Assembly (NCBI GenBank): GCA_002305165.1
Contig: DBQI01000025.1
Span: forward strand, 77,056-141,055
Direction of reading: 5' to 3'
DNA length: 64,000 bases
Source of the DNA: Armatimonadetes bacterium UBA1398
GTDB lineage: Bacteria; Armatimonadota; Zipacnadia; UBA1398
The translations under genes and the position numbers were made by a program. The notes under the pieces were generated by a model. The model ran no database searches and was not told the origin of the DNA. It worked only from the letters and a program-made list of their open reading frames with translations. Below are positions 9,126 to 19,657 of the stretch, one piece after another (position 1 is the first letter of the stretch; every line of letters begins with the position of its first letter).

Positions 9126-9797
9126 CTACTGCAGACGAGTCTCGTTGATGTACAGCCCGAAGTCGCAGCCTAGGTGGTTCGCGGCCGTGCGGCACATGAT
9201 CATGCGCTCCAGGAAGATCTCGAAGTACTCCATCACAGACCCCTTGCTCGTATCGATCACGATCTCGAGATCGATCTTACGAGCGTCTGCCACGACACGC
9301 AGGAAGGACGACTTCGCGGCATCGTTGATTCGGTCGTGAATATCGAAGTCCGCCTTGGCGCGCACCCGGGTGCAGTGGACATCGGCCTTGTCGGCCAGGA
9401 CCAATGCGGCGGCGATGTCGAGCGTGGGTACCAGATCCAGGGTCTCGTGGTGGGCGATGGAGGTGCAGATGTCCGCGACCTCATCGGCGGCCATGCCTCT
9501 ACGACTCAGCAGCTCGAAGGCCATGATGGCGCCGGAGAGGGTGTGGCCGTGCCGGCCCATGAAGTTGCCCACATCGTGCAGCAGACCGGCGATTCGAGCC
9601 AGCTCGCACCGTCGCGGCGGCGCGCCCAGCCCCTCCAGGATGGAGCCCGCGCCGTGGGACACCACCTTGGTGTGCCTCATCCCATGCTCCGTGTAGCCGA
9701 TCTGCTCCATGAGCGTGTCGGCCTTCTCGATATAGGTTCTGACCTCAGGGTCCTGGACCAGATCTTCAGCGGTGAGTTCCTCGCTCGACTCAGGCAT
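9126..9797 (-). CDS. HD-domain metal-dependent phosphohydrolase
   Basis: This 223-residue protein starts at the ATG at 9797, which shares one base with the TGA of tgt (TGATG) and uses GGAGG inside the end of tgt; this implies translational coupling. The HD signature is present: an upstream His in HTKVVSHG, then LLHDVGNF (the HD dyad), a downstream GRHGHTLSG, HHETLDL, and LADKADV for the distal Asp. HD proteins of this kind hydrolyse phosphate monoesters or nucleotides with divalent metals. The C-terminal ~60 residues (EIVIDTSKGSVMEYF) form a separate alpha/beta extension. Substrate unknown. It is the last gene of the ileS operon. Confidence 0.85.
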   Translation of the reverse strand: MPESSEELTAEDLVQDPEVRTYIEKADTLMEQIGYTEHGMRHTKVVSHGAGSILEGLGAPPRRCELARIAGLLHDVGNFMGRHGHTLSGAIMAFELLSRRGMAADEVADICTSIAHHETLDLVPTLDIAAALVLADKADVHCTRVRAKADFDIHDRINDAAKSSFLRVVADARKIDLEIVIDTSKGSVMEYFEIFLERMIMCRTAANHLGCDFGLYINETRLQ

Positions 9798-10930
9798 CAC
9801 TCGACCTCCTCCTGCGGTGCTGGCCGGGCGTACGCCTCGACCATCTCGGGGAATGTCCCCTCGAGGATCGCTTGTCGTATCCCCAGCATCAGCCTGCGGT
9901 AGTGGTGGAGGTTGTGCACCGCCAGCAGCCGACAACCCAGGATCTCCTTCGCTCGTACCAGGTGAGCTAGGTATGCCGCTGGGTAGCGGGTGCATGCCTC
10001 ACATCCGCAGTCCGCGTCCAAAGGGGAGTCCTCCTGCTTCCAGCGGGCATTTCGGAGCTGCACGGTGCCCCGCCCGACAAAAGCGGTGCCGTGGCGCGCG
10101 AGACGGGTCGGCAGAACGCAGTCGAACATGTCGACTCCCGCCGCGACGGCGGGCACGATGTCATGAGGCGTCCCCACTCCCATGAGGTACCGCGGCCGGT
10201 CCGCCGGTAGCGCTGCGGCGCACTCCGGCAGCAGCCGTCCCGTCACCTCGGGTGGCTCGCCGAAGGACAGCCCACCGATGGCATATCCGTCGAAGGGCAG
10301 CTCGGAGATCCGCCGAGAGCTGAGCAGACGGAGTTCGCGATCGAAGCCACCTTGCTGGATGCCGAAGAGCATCCGCCCGGGGGCCTCCAGCCGTCGTCTG
10401 GCGCGGGCCTCGCAGGCCTGGATGGCCCAGCGGTCCGAGCGGTCGGTGGCGTCGGCGGTCCGTTCGCGCGTTGCCCCCCATGGCACGGGTTGGTCGAGGG
10501 GCATCATGATGTCCGACCCTAGGTTGGCCTGTATTTCGATCACGCGATCCGGTGTAAGGCGCACCTCGTCGCCCGTAGCAGGATCGTGGAAGGTTACCCC
10601 CTCGTCATCGACTCGGCGCCGCGTCTCCAGGCTGAATACCTGGTAGCCGCCCGAGTCGGTGAGGATCGAGCCATCCCATCCCATGAAGGCGTGGAGGCCC
10701 CCCAGTCTCGCCACCAAGGTATCGCCGGGGCGGACGGAGAGATGGTAGGCGTTACCGAGAATAAGCCGGTAGCCCAGTTCGTTTAGCTCACCCACCGTGA
10801 CAGCCTTGACGGTGCCCAGGGTGCCAACGGGCATGAATACGGGGGTGGGCACATCGCCGCGCGGCAGCCTCAGAGTGCCCGCCCGGGCCGCGGTCCGCGA
10901 ACAAGTGCCGCCTACCTCGAAGGCCGTCAC
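9797..10930 (-). CDS. tgt: tRNA-guanine transglycosylase
   Basis: Bacterial TGT exchanges guanine-34 for preQ1 in tRNAs with GUN anticodons. The 377-residue product contains DSGGYQ (92-97), the nucleophile motif FDCVLPTR with Asp270, and a zinc site C308-x-C310-x2-C313 with His339. The start is a GTG at 10930 that overlaps the TGA of the upstream pseudouridine synthase (GTGA); the protein then begins VTAFEVGG, normal for the family, whereas longer in-frame starts add an arginine-rich leader. Length matches the family (~370-380). It is part of the minus-strand operon ileS-lspA-lgt-rluD-tgt-HD. No queuosine synthesis genes are seen in the window. Confidence 0.95.
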   Translation of the reverse strand: MTAFEVGGTCSRTAARAGTLRLPRGDVPTPVFMPVGTLGTVKAVTVGELNELGYRLILGNAYHLSVRPGDTLVARLGGLHAFMGWDGSILTDSGGYQVFSLETRRRVDDEGVTFHDPATGDEVRLTPDRVIEIQANLGSDIMMPLDQPVPWGATRERTADATDRSDRWAIQACEARARRRLEAPGRMLFGIQQGGFDRELRLLSSRRISELPFDGYAIGGLSFGEPPEVTGRLLPECAAALPADRPRYLMGVGTPHDIVPAVAAGVDMFDCVLPTRLARHGTAFVGRGTVQLRNARWKQEDSPLDADCGCEACTRYPAAYLAHLVRAKEILGCRLLAVHNLHHYRRLMLGIRQAILEGTFPEMVEAYARPAPQEEVE

Positions 10931-11931
10931 GCCGGCCCCAACTCCCTGGTGAGCTCCCGCAGGGCCTCGACGAGCTCCTTGAAGTGGTCCTTCCATGGCG
11001 CCTCGAAGGTCATGATCTCCTCGGACCTTGGGTGGCGGAAGGTCAGCCGGTACGCGTGCAGGGCCTGCCCAGGGATCCGCTCCACCACGTCTCCGACGCC
11101 CGAGTCCCAGTCCCGAGGCTGGATCTCCGAGGGCCGGGCCTTCCCCCGACCGTACTGCGGATCCCCTACGACGGAGTGACCGATGTGGTTGAGGTGCACC
11201 CGGATCTGGTGCGTCCGCCCCGTCTCGATATCGACCTCAAGTAGAGCCATCCCGGGGTAGGTCTCCAGAGTACGGTACCGTGATAGGGCGTGCCGGCCGC
11301 GGCGCGACTCCTCGATGACGGCCATCTTCTTGCGGTCCACGGGGTGGCGCCCGATCGGCGCGTTGATGACCCCCTCCGACGGATCGGGCAGGCCGTAGCA
11401 GACGGCATGGTAGGTCTTGTCAACTTGCCGTAGCCGAATCTGCTCCGAGAGCTCCATGTGAGCCGATTCACTCTTGGCGACGACGATGACCCCCGTGGTG
11501 TCCTTGTCCAGCCGGTGCACCAAGCCCGGGCGACCGATGACGCCCGTGCTCTTCATCGCCGGGCAGTGGGCGACCAGGCCGTTCACCAGGGTGCCTCGGC
11601 TGATGCCCGGCGCGGGGTGGACGATTAGCCCAGCCTGCTTGTTGAGGACGATGAGATCCTCGTCCTCGTAGAGGATATCCAGGGGGATGTCATCAGGGAC
11701 GATATCCGTCTCGACTTCGGTCTCGGGCCCGATCTCGACCCGCACCACGTCGCCGCGCCGAAGCCGGTAGGAGGCCCTCTCAAGCGAGCCGTGGACGGTG
11801 ATCTCGCCCGTCTCTATAGCCCGCTGGATCCGGCTACGGGAGATGTGGGGCATGAGCTGGCTGACGAACTTGTCCAGCCGCTCCCCCGCCGCCTCTCGGA
11901 CCGCCAACTCAAGAGACGCGGTCGGTTCCAT
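10927..11931 (-). CDS. rluD: RluD-type 23S rRNA pseudouridine synthase
   Basis: A 334-residue protein with an N-terminal S4 RNA-binding domain (ERLDKFVSQLMPHISRSRIQ, residues 17-36) followed by an RluA/RluD catalytic domain. The catalytic motif HRLDKDTTG has Asp142. It isomerises uridines in large-subunit rRNA. The ATG at 11931 is chosen because the protein then starts directly before the S4 domain; it overlaps the end of lgt by 23 bases. The stop overlaps the tgt GTG by 4 bases. RluD, RluC and RluA specificities cannot be told apart with certainty, but the S4 domain and the order after lspA favour RluD. Confidence 0.92.
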   Translation of the reverse strand: MEPTASLELAVREAAGERLDKFVSQLMPHISRSRIQRAIETGEITVHGSLERASYRLRRGDVVRVEIGPETEVETDIVPDDIPLDILYEDEDLIVLNKQAGLIVHPAPGISRGTLVNGLVAHCPAMKSTGVIGRPGLVHRLDKDTTGVIVVAKSESAHMELSEQIRLRQVDKTYHAVCYGLPDPSEGVINAPIGRHPVDRKKMAVIEESRRGRHALSRYRTLETYPGMALLEVDIETGRTHQIRVHLNHIGHSVVGDPQYGRGKARPSEIQPRDWDSGVGDVVERIPGQALHAYRLTFRHPRSEEIMTFEAPWKDHFKELVEALRELTRELGPA

Positions 11932-13108
11932 CCTGGTCACCTTCGGTGTTCCCCGGAGAGGTTCCGGACGCGTGCGTCTCGTGGCTCGAGCCGGAGGGAC
12001 CGCCTTCGGCAGTGTCATCCCAGTACGTCACGCCCCCCAGGGGGCTCCCTCGGCGCGCCTCCTCCTCACTGAAGGAGAACCGTCGGGCCACTGCGGGATA
12101 GCCGAAGACCGCGACCAGTATGCCGAGCGCGTAGAGGGTGACGCTCATTGCCGAGACGCCGCCCTGCCGGGACTGCCAGTAGAAGGCGAAGGCCATGACC
12201 GGCAGGCTACCCAAGGCGAAGGCGGGCACGACGCGGAGGTCGACGCGCTCCGTGAAGGTGCACCGCCGGCACGCGATGAGCGCGATGACGGCTGCCACGA
12301 TGGCGGCCGCCGAGCCAAGTTGCGCTTGGGTCACCGCCCCGATGACGGGGATACCTGTCATCCCGGGCACGGCCTCCGCAGTGGACCAAGCGGGCACCGG
12401 CTCGTAGTAGCGGAACCAGTCCGTGATGATGCGGGTGATCGAGTACAGGATTATCCACCATAGGAGGATCTGCCCGTTCCACCGCCGGTGCTTTAGGAAA
12501 GCCTGGAGGAGCACTGCTGCTACCACGAGGTTCAGTATCAGATCATAGATCTGCACTGGGTGGCTCGGCGGGGTGAGCACGTTGAGGTCTCCCGAGCGCA
12601 CGGGGAACTGGCATGCCCATGGCAGCCCTTCGGCGGGGTGGCCGTGGCAGCAGCCATTGAGGAAGCACCCGATCTTGGTGATCGCGTAGCCCAGGGCCAG
12701 GAGGGGCACCAGGTGGTCGGCAAGGGCGCCGTAGGAGATGCGCAGTTTGCGGCAGCAGATGAGGGAGCCGAGCATGGCGCCGATCACACCGCCATGGAAG
12801 GCGAGACCTCCCTCCCAGATGTAGAGGGCCTCGATGGGGCTGGCCTCGGCGTTACCGAAGTAGGCTCCCCAGTTCAGGACCACATGCAGGAGCCGCGCCC
12901 CAAGCACGCCGGAGAGCAGGACGACGAGAACCACATCGATGGACCGATCGGGCGGGATCAGCTTCGTGCGAGACGTCAGCTTCCAGAGGCCGAAGAAGGC
13001 GACGATGAAGGCGAGAGCCAGCATGGTCCCGTAGGCATGCACGGGAAAGGGCCCAAGGCTGATGGGGCCGAGGTGGAAGCCCGGTATCTTGAAGAGCACA
13101 GAGTGCAT
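11909..13108 (-). CDS. lgt: Prolipoprotein diacylglyceryl transferase with C-terminal membrane extension
   Basis: Lgt transfers diacylglycerol from phosphatidylglycerol to the lipobox cysteine of prelipoproteins. Supporting features are HAYG near residue 25, HGGVIGA near 105, several hydrophobic membrane segments, and the pair with lspA, whose TGA directly abuts this ATG (TGAATG). At 399 residues it is about 100 longer than usual. After the core come two or three extra hydrophobic segments (about 265-350) and a polar Ser/Gly/Thr tail. The canonical GRxGNFxNxE signature reads KIGCFLNGCCHG, a cysteine-rich variant. The window encodes at least one lipoprotein with a perfect lipobox (54075-55670), so the pathway has clients. 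Confidence 0.92.
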   Translation of the reverse strand: MHSVLFKIPGFHLGPISLGPFPVHAYGTMLALAFIVAFFGLWKLTSRTKLIPPDRSIDVVLVVLLSGVLGARLLHVVLNWGAYFGNAEASPIEALYIWEGGLAFHGGVIGAMLGSLICCRKLRISYGALADHLVPLLALGYAITKIGCFLNGCCHGHPAEGLPWACQFPVRSGDLNVLTPPSHPVQIYDLILNLVVAAVLLQAFLKHRRWNGQILLWWIILYSITRIITDWFRYYEPVPAWSTAEAVPGMTGIPVIGAVTQAQLGSAAAIVAAVIALIACRRCTFTERVDLRVVPAFALGSLPVMAFAFYWQSRQGGVSAMSVTLYALGILVAVFGYPAVARRFSFSEEEARRGSPLGGVTYWDDTAEGGPSGSSHETHASGTSPGNTEGDQDGTDRVS

Positions 13109-13798
13109 TCACTGGTCCCCTTGGCTGGCGGAGTCCAACGCGGCGGCGCCATCGTTCGGAGGTGCTGCGAGCTCCGCCACCTTCGTCTCGATCAGTCTCT
13201 CCTCAATGCGGGAGGCTCGCAGGATAGCATAGCCCACCAGGATGGCGCCGACCACTACCTCGGCGTCGGCCAGGTTGAACTGCGGCCACCACCCGACATC
13301 GATGAAATCCAACACGCCCCTTGGGCGCACGAGTCGGTCGAAGAGGTTGCCGAGTGCTCCCCCTACCACCAAGGCGAGCCCGATGATGTACACCGGCCAA
13401 CTGAAACGCCCACAGGTGGCCGCGATGATCACGATGGAGACCGTCAGCACCGCGACGCCGGCCACCCATGAGGGGTGCTCGGCGAACATGCCCCACGCGA
13501 TGCCTGGATTGTACACGTGGGAGAGCCACAAGTAACCGTCCAGGACGGCCACGGTCTGTCGGCCCTCCGGCACCCCTCGAGCCACCATCTCCTTCGTGAC
13601 TTGGTCCGCCACTAAGGCGATGAGCCCCAGGCTCGCGAAGATGATGATCCGCTGCCAGCGCGCGAGGGGCTCGAAGACTGCGCGGTGCTCGCCCAGGACG
13701 TGCCTGCGGATGTCCTCGGCGACGGCCGCCGGCGGCCGTGTGCGGGCCGCCGGCTTCGGACCCTCGGGCTGGGGAGCGGACGGAGTGTCGGTCGCCAA
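13109..13798 (-). CDS. lspA: Lipoprotein signal peptidase (signal peptidase II)
   Basis: LspA is an aspartyl membrane protease that removes signal peptides from diacylglyceryl-prolipoproteins. The sequence has four hydrophobic segments and both catalytic motifs: GGALGNLFDRL (Asp154) and FNLADAEV (Asp178), plus YNPGIAWGMF. The 229-residue length includes an N-terminal polar extension of about 48 residues rich in Pro/Ala and a C-terminal tail, beyond the usual ~160. It lies 68 bp downstream of ileS and directly abuts lgt, the enzyme acting before it. Confidence 0.93.
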   Translation of the reverse strand: MATDTPSAPQPEGPKPAARTRPPAAVAEDIRRHVLGEHRAVFEPLARWQRIIIFASLGLIALVADQVTKEMVARGVPEGRQTVAVLDGYLWLSHVYNPGIAWGMFAEHPSWVAGVAVLTVSIVIIAATCGRFSWPVYIIGLALVVGGALGNLFDRLVRPRGVLDFIDVGWWPQFNLADAEVVVGAILVGYAILRASRIEERLIETKVAELAAPPNDGAAALDSASQGDQ

Positions 13799-13866
13799 TG
13801 CGCGCTACTCGTTTCCCATGGGCGCGCCCAGCCGAGAGGCCCGCACACGGTGTGTTGGATGGCGTT

Positions 13867-16725
13867 CTACGGCTCTGGGACGCCCGTTACGGCGGCGACG
13901 CAGCGGGAACAAAGCTCCGGGTGCTCCTCGTCCTGGCCCACAGTGGCCTCCACGTGCCAGCAGCGCGGGCATTTGGACCCTTCAGCCAGTCCGATAACGA
14001 AGTCGACTACGAAGTCGACTCCACCGAGTTCATCGGTGCTCAAGGTCACGGCTTCCGCGGCGCGTCCCCCCCGGACCTGGGCGCCAGACACGATCAGGAA
14101 CTCCGCTAGCGATGAGCCATCGGCCTCGGTGCGCTGGATGATCTCGACGACGTTCTCGGGCGCGTAGATCGTGACCTGAGCGTCCAGGGGCTTCTTGAAC
14201 ATCCCCTCGCCGCGGCACTTCTCGATGGCCCGGTACGCCTCGGTGCGCAGGGTACTGAGCACATCGAAGCGGCCGAGCAACTCGTCGTTCATCCACTCCG
14301 TGCGGGCCGAGGGCCAGTCCGCAAGTTGCACGGTCGGCAGCTCCTCGGTCTGGAAGCGGTGGCTCCAGATCTCCTCACAGGTAAAGGTTAGCACGGGCGC
14401 CAGAAGGAGGGTCAGGCTCCGCAGGATGTGGTGCATCGCGGTCTGGGCTGACCTACGCGCTCGCCAGTCAGCGGCTGAGGCGTAGAGCCGGTCCTTGGTC
14501 ATGTCCAGGTAGAGGGCCGACAGGTCAGTCTCGCAGAAGGCATAGATCGCCTGCATGGCGTGGTGGAAGTCCCACTCCTCCATGCGCCGACTCGCGGACA
14601 CGATCAGCCCGCCGAGGCGACCCAAAGCCCACTGGTCGAGAGGCAGCATGTCGGCGTACGGGACCTCGTCGGTCTCTGGATCGAAGCCGCTCAGGTTGCC
14701 CAGTAGGAACCGGCAGGTGTTTCGGATCGACCGGTACACCTTCGACACCTGCTCGAACAGGTCATCGGAGCAGTGAAGGTCTCGCTTGAAGTCCACCGTG
14801 GCCACCCAGAGCCGGATGATGTCGGCCCCTCGCGTCGACGCCACTGTCTGGGGGTCGATGACGTTGCCGATGGACTTGGACATCTTCCGGCCGAGCTCAT
14901 CCACCACGAAGCCGTGGGTGACACATGTCTTGTACGGCGGGGTCTCGCGGGTCGCCATGCCCGTCAAGAGGGAGCTCTGGAACCATCCCCGGTGCTGATC
15001 CGAACCCTCGATGTAGAGGTCGCAGGGGAAGCCCAGCTCCTCTCTGCGCTCGAGCACACCCGCCCAGCTTGTGCCCGAGTCGAACCAAACGTCCATGATG
15101 TCGGTCTCTTTGCGCAGCTGCTCCGCGCCGCAGCCGCATGCGGGACAGACGAAGCCTTGGGGCAGCAGCTCGGGGGCCGAGAGGGCGAACCAGGCATCGG
15201 AGCCTCCCTCGCGAACCTTGGCGACGACGGACTCGATCGTCTCCTGGGTGTAGATGATCTCGCCGCAACCCTCGCAGTAGAAGATAGGGATGGGCACGCC
15301 CCACACGCGCTGGCGCGAGATGCACCAGTCGGGGCGACTCTCCATCATGCCCGCGATCCGCTGCTGGCTCTCGGCAGGCACCCATTTGACCCGATCGAGG
15401 GCCTCGAGCGCGGGCTCACGCAGCTTCGCCATGTCAATGAACCACTGCTCGGTGCATCTGAAGAGGACTGGGTCCTTGCCACGCCAGCAGTGGGGGTATG
15501 AGTGCCGCAGCCTCTCCTGCCGCAGTAGGTAGCCGTTCTCCCGGAGCCACTGGGGGATGACCTCGTTGGCCTTCTCCCAGTGGAGGCCCGCGAAGATCCC
15601 TGCCTCATCGGTCAGGCAGCCGTCGTCGCCCATGGGCGAGATGATGGGCAGGCCGTACTCCCGGCCCACCAGGAAGTCCTCCTCGCCGTGGCCTGGCGCA
15701 GTATGAACACAACCCGTGCCATCCTCCATCGTGACATGCCCGCCGAGAATGATGGGGGACTTGCGGTCCATGAAGGGGTGCCGGGTCTGCCGGCCTTCGA
15801 GCTCCTCGCCACGGAAGCGTGCGATGACCTCGAAGATCTCGTACCCGAGCCCATCGCGGAGGGCCTCGTAGCGTCCCTCGCCGATGACCAGGTACTCGCC
15901 CTGCTCGGGGCATCCGTCGACCGCGCCCTTGGCGAAGACGAGACAGTAGGTCGCCGTGGGATGGAGACAGACCGCAAGGTTGCCTGGCAGCGTCCACGGG
16001 GTGGTCGTCCAGATGGGAACCGACACCTGGTCGGAGTCGCTCAGCCCGCCGGAGAGGGCGGCGAGGCTATCGGCCCACGGAAACCGGACGGTGATGGCGG
16101 GAGACTCGATGTCGTAGTACTCGATCTCGGCGTCGGCGAGGGCCGTGCCGCTGAGCACCGACCAGTAGACCGGCCGGAAACCGCGGTAGATCATGCCCTT
16201 CAGGGCGATCTCCCCGAAGACCTGGAGCTGCCGGGCCTCATATTCGGGATCCAGAGTGACATAGCGGTTCGACCAGTCACCACGGACTCCCATGCGGCGG
16301 AACTGGGCGGTCTGCTTCTCCACATACTGCAACGCGAAGTCCCGGCAGAGACCCCGCCACTCCACCGGGTCCATCTGCCCCCGATCCAGGCCCGTTTCGA
16401 TCATCACCCGATGCTCCAGAGGGAGCCCGTGGGTGTCGAAGCCCGGGACGTAAGGGCAGTCGTAGCCCCGCATGGTCCGGAACTTGACGACGATATCCTT
16501 CAGGATCTTGTTCTGCGCGGTGCCAATGTGGATGTCGCCATTGCTGTAGGGCGGTCCGTCGTGGAGGACATAGCGGGGCCGTCCCCGTCCTCGCTCCCGC
16601 ACCAGCCGGTAGACATCGAGCTTGTCCCATTGCTCAATGATTCGCGGCTCACGCTCCGGAAGGTTCGCCCGCATGGGGAAGTCGGTCTGGGGTAGATTCA
16701 GTGTGCTCTGGTAGTCCTGGGACAT
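13867..16725 (-). CDS. ileS: Isoleucyl-tRNA synthetase
   Basis: A 952-residue class I synthetase charging tRNA-Ile. The HIGH motif appears as [11 protein letters not shown] (near residue 65), KMSKS as [10 protein letters not shown], and the editing domain contains TTPWTLPGN. The C-terminus has a zinc-binding CPRCW...LCSRC region typical of bacterial-type IleRS. The ATG at 16725 has GGAGGA 7 bases upstream; a further in-frame start 42 bases upstream has no comparable site. First gene of a six-gene minus-strand operon, with the common ileS-lspA order. Confidence 0.97.
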   Translation of the reverse strand: MSQDYQSTLNLPQTDFPMRANLPEREPRIIEQWDKLDVYRLVRERGRGRPRYVLHDGPPYSNGDIHIGTAQNKILKDIVVKFRTMRGYDCPYVPGFDTHGLPLEHRVMIETGLDRGQMDPVEWRGLCRDFALQYVEKQTAQFRRMGVRGDWSNRYVTLDPEYEARQLQVFGEIALKGMIYRGFRPVYWSVLSGTALADAEIEYYDIESPAITVRFPWADSLAALSGGLSDSDQVSVPIWTTTPWTLPGNLAVCLHPTATYCLVFAKGAVDGCPEQGEYLVIGEGRYEALRDGLGYEIFEVIARFRGEELEGRQTRHPFMDRKSPIILGGHVTMEDGTGCVHTAPGHGEEDFLVGREYGLPIISPMGDDGCLTDEAGIFAGLHWEKANEVIPQWLRENGYLLRQERLRHSYPHCWRGKDPVLFRCTEQWFIDMAKLREPALEALDRVKWVPAESQQRIAGMMESRPDWCISRQRVWGVPIPIFYCEGCGEIIYTQETIESVVAKVREGGSDAWFALSAPELLPQGFVCPACGCGAEQLRKETDIMDVWFDSGTSWAGVLERREELGFPCDLYIEGSDQHRGWFQSSLLTGMATRETPPYKTCVTHGFVVDELGRKMSKSIGNVIDPQTVASTRGADIIRLWVATVDFKRDLHCSDDLFEQVSKVYRSIRNTCRFLLGNLSGFDPETDEVPYADMLPLDQWALGRLGGLIVSASRRMEEWDFHHAMQAIYAFCETDLSALYLDMTKDRLYASAADWRARRSAQTAMHHILRSLTLLLAPVLTFTCEEIWSHRFQTEELPTVQLADWPSARTEWMNDELLGRFDVLSTLRTEAYRAIEKCRGEGMFKKPLDAQVTIYAPENVVEIIQRTEADGSSLAEFLIVSGAQVRGGRAAEAVTLSTDELGGVDFVVDFVIGLAEGSKCPRCWHVEATVGQDEEHPELCSRCVAAVTGVPEP

Positions 16726-17092
16726 TCGGGTCCTCCTCTCCGGCGTTCGCCGCGAAAACCGGGCCAATCAGACACACGAATGGGAGCCCGCCATGCGGCT
16801 TGGCTCCCGCTTTGAGCGTCCGATGCCTCGGAGGGCAATATACGCCCGGCATGGCCCTCGGTCAACTTCGCTCAGACCACCAGGGCTGTCACCGTTCTGG
16901 CGATTCGTGCAGGGTCCGATGGGCCCTTGGACGCGTACTCATCCTCGATACACCGGGGCCGCGAGTCACTTCCTAGCGACCAGCGAGGCGTTCCTCGGCG
17001 AGGACCCCGCCGCGGGACGTCAGACTCAGTGGAGGTGACGGTCGACGCCGCAGGCAATACCCCCCGTGTTCGTCCGACGGGAGGGCGCGACA
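16726..17092. promoter_or_regulatory. Divergent intergenic region between ileS and the GH36 gene
   Basis: A 367-bp gap between divergent genes must hold promoters for the ileS operon (minus) and the GH36 gene (plus). The only clear structure is a hairpin at 16782-16808. No T-box core (AGGGTGG-ACCGCG type) was found on the ileS strand, and no convincing -35/-10 pair could be chosen. Confidence 0.35.
16782..16808 (-). promoter_or_regulatory. Hairpin in the ileS leader
   Basis: GGGAGCC (16782-16788) pairs with GGCTCCC (16802-16808). The 13-base interior contains a short CGC/GCG pairing. It lies 57 bases upstream of the ileS start and could form in the ileS mRNA. No T-run follows, so it is not an obvious terminator. 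Its role is unknown. Confidence 0.3.
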
Positions 17093-19609
17093 ATGGTCTG
17101 TCGATCCGCGATACTGTTCTCCGCGCTCGGGGGCTTGGCGGTAGGCGCCAGCGCCGAGCCGCTGGATATGTCCCGCGAGATTGCCCTGAACCGGCTCTGG
17201 GAGGAGATAACCTTCGGCCGGGCGGAGGCCTCAGGTTCTGCGCTGACCCTAGTTGCGGAGGAGGGACCAGGCGATACCAAGGTCAACCGCTGCGCCGCCG
17301 GCGGCCCCCTGCGCCTGGGCGATCGCGTCTACGACTGAGGGATCGGCGTGAACTCCACCTGCGAGCTGCGCGTCGCCCTGGCGGCGCCCGGGGAGCGCCT
17401 GCGTGCGATCGTCGGGCTGGATCGAAACGTGGATGGCACCGCAGGCTCGGTCCGTTTCCACGTGCGCGCCGGTGAGCACAGCCTGCTCTCGACAGAAGTG
17501 ATCCGCGCCGGAGACCCGCCTCAGGCGATCGATGTGCCGCTGAGTGGCGCGCGGGAGGTCTCCCTGATCGTGGACGACGGGGGAGACGGCAGAGGCTGGG
17601 ATCAGGGCGACTGGGCTGAGGCACGGGTGGAGCTGGAGGACGGCACCGAGTTGTGGCTCGATGAGCTTGCACGTGAGACACGACACTCAGGCGGGCCGCC
17701 CTTCTCCTTCGTCTACGGCGGCGTGCCCTCGTCCGAGCTGCTCCCTACCTGGCAGAGCGAGGAGACGCTCGACGCCACGGACCCGGGTCAGACGGTTCGC
17801 CGGTTGACCTACCGCGACCCGGACACGGGGCTCGAGTTGGTCGCCACAAGCACCGTGTACACCGATTGCCCCGGCGTCGACTGGGTGCTCACGATCACGA
17901 ACCGCGGAACCACGGATAGCCCAGTCATCGAGGCTCTCCAGGCGCTGGACACGTCACTCCACCCTTCCTTGGCTGGCGATGTGGTCGTCCATCGCCTCAA
18001 TGGTTCCCCCTGCCTCGCCGACGACTGGATACCCTTCGATGAGCGGGTGGGCACCCAATCCAGCCTGGAGATCGCCGCGACGAGGGGGCGCTCGTCCAAC
18101 GTCTCTCCCTTCTTCAATGTCCAGTGGGAGGGCGGAGGAGTGATCACGGCCATCGGCTGGTCGGGGCAGTGGGCTGCCGCCGTCGAGAGGTCTCAGGGCG
18201 CGCTCACCCTTCGCGCGCGGCAGGAGGATCTCCGCACCGTTCTCCATCCCGGCGAGAGCATCCGATCGCCCCGTATCCTGCAGCTCTGGTGGGAGGGTGA
18301 TGACCCGTGGCGCGGCTACAACCTCTTCCGCCGAACCCTCCGCGCCCATGTCGTCCCTCGGATGGACGGAGAGGTCATCTTCCCCCCCATCGCACACCTG
18401 AGCACGTCCTTCTACGAACTCAACGCCAGCAATGAGGAGAACGTACTCTCACACCTCAAGTCGCTCGATGGGTTGGGGTTCGAGGTCTTCTGGCTCGACG
18501 CGTACTGGACGGGTCCCGGGGGATTCCCGAGCGCAATGGGCAACTACGGCCTGCCGCTGTCCACCGTTGAGCCACCCGACCGCTTCCCGAGGGGGCTCTC
18601 TCACATCGGCGACGCCGTGCGGAACGCGGGCATGGACTTCCTGCTGTGGTTCGAGCCCGAACGAGTGGCGCCGGGTACCCGCATCGCCACGGAGCACCCC
18701 GAGTGGGTCATCTCGCTCGCCGGCGATGGCAGCGGCCTGCTCGACCTGGGCAACCCGGAGGCGTGGGAGCACATCCGAGCGTACTTGGACACGGCCATCC
18801 GTGAATACGACCTGACTTGGCTCCGCATCGACTACAACATCGATCCCCTTGACTACTGGCGGCATGCGGACTCCCAGCAGACCGATCGCGGCGGCATGAC
18901 GGAGATGCGGTACGTCGAGGGGCTCTACCGCCTGTGGGACGCGCTTCGGGCTGCCCACCCCACGCTGGCCATCGACACATGCGCCTCGGGCGGCCGGCGG
19001 ATCGATCTAGAGACGTGCGCGCGAGCCATACCCCTCTGGCGGAGTGATAACACGTGCGACATGGTGGGTGACGACCCCGAGGTGATCCTGCAGGCGGCGA
19101 TCAAGAACCAGGTGATGAGCGCCGGCCTGAACCGCTACCTGCCCTTGAGCACCGTAGGGCAAATGGGGGCGGATCCCTACCGGTTCCGGAGCGGCTTCAA
19201 CGGGGGGATTGCCTTCGCTGAGGATGTGCGCGGCGACGACTACCCCCGGGACCTTCTCCGCGAGGCCATTGAGGAGGGAAAGCGGCTAAGGCCTTACTGG
19301 CTCGGCGACTTCTACGCCCTGTCCGAGGTCACCATGAGTCCGCGCGACTGGTGCGTGCTTCAGTACCATCGTCCGGAGCGTGATGACGGCATTGTGCTCG
19401 CCTTCCGCCGGCACGGTTCACCCTATGTTGTGTATGACTGCGCCCTGCGCGGCATCGAGCCATTGGCGGTTTACCGGGTGACCTTCTCGCCGACCTATGA
19501 GCGAGGCGAGTCAGTGGAACTGCCGGGTTCGGACCTGGCACGACTCTCCCTGCAGGTCACGGAGCGGCCAGGCTCTCTCCTGGTCGAGTACCAGCGCATT
19601 GAGAGGTAG
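17093..19609 (+). pseudogene. NPCBM + GH36 alpha-galactosidase interrupted by one in-frame TGA
   Basis: The 839-codon frame starts at the ATG at 17093 (GGGAGG upstream), encodes a signal peptide (MVCRSAILFSALGGLAVGASA) and an NPCBM carbohydrate-binding domain, and then a GH36-type catalytic domain (clan GH-D). It is open except for a TGA at 17336-17338 between RVYD and GIGVN. In the intact paralogue at 20565 this position is the His of DTYEHGLLCH. Downstream, all GH36 hallmarks are intact: LLWFEPERV, nucleophile RIDYNIDP (Asp codon at 18830), CASGGRR and the WRSD acid/base. A GTG at 17348, 10 bases after the TGA, could allow reinitiation, but that product would lack the signal peptide. A C-to-T change in CGA (Arg) is the simplest cause; sequencing error or readthrough are alternatives. 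Confidence 0.8.
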
Positions 19610-19620
19610 AGGCCGGACCA

Positions 19621-19651
19621 GCCGGGGTGGCCCGATGAGGACCACCCCGGC
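19621..19651. terminator. Bidirectional hairpin between convergent GH36 and aqpZ
   Basis: A perfect 10-bp inverted repeat (GCCGGGGTGG / CCACCCCGGC) with an 11-base loop lies between the stop of the GH36 gene and the stop of the convergent aqpZ. Position and symmetry suit a terminator for both, although no T-run is present. Confidence 0.5.
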
Positions 19652-19657
19652 CGTCGA

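Noticed and set aside
16726..17092. T-box riboswitch upstream of ileS
   Set aside because: No AGGGTGG-ACCGCG core and no terminator/antiterminator pair were seen; only a 7-bp hairpin.
17336..17338. Genome-wide recoding of TGA
   Set aside because: TGA ends many genes here with overlapping ATGA/TGATG junctions, so it functions as a normal stop; only this GH36 copy is interrupted.
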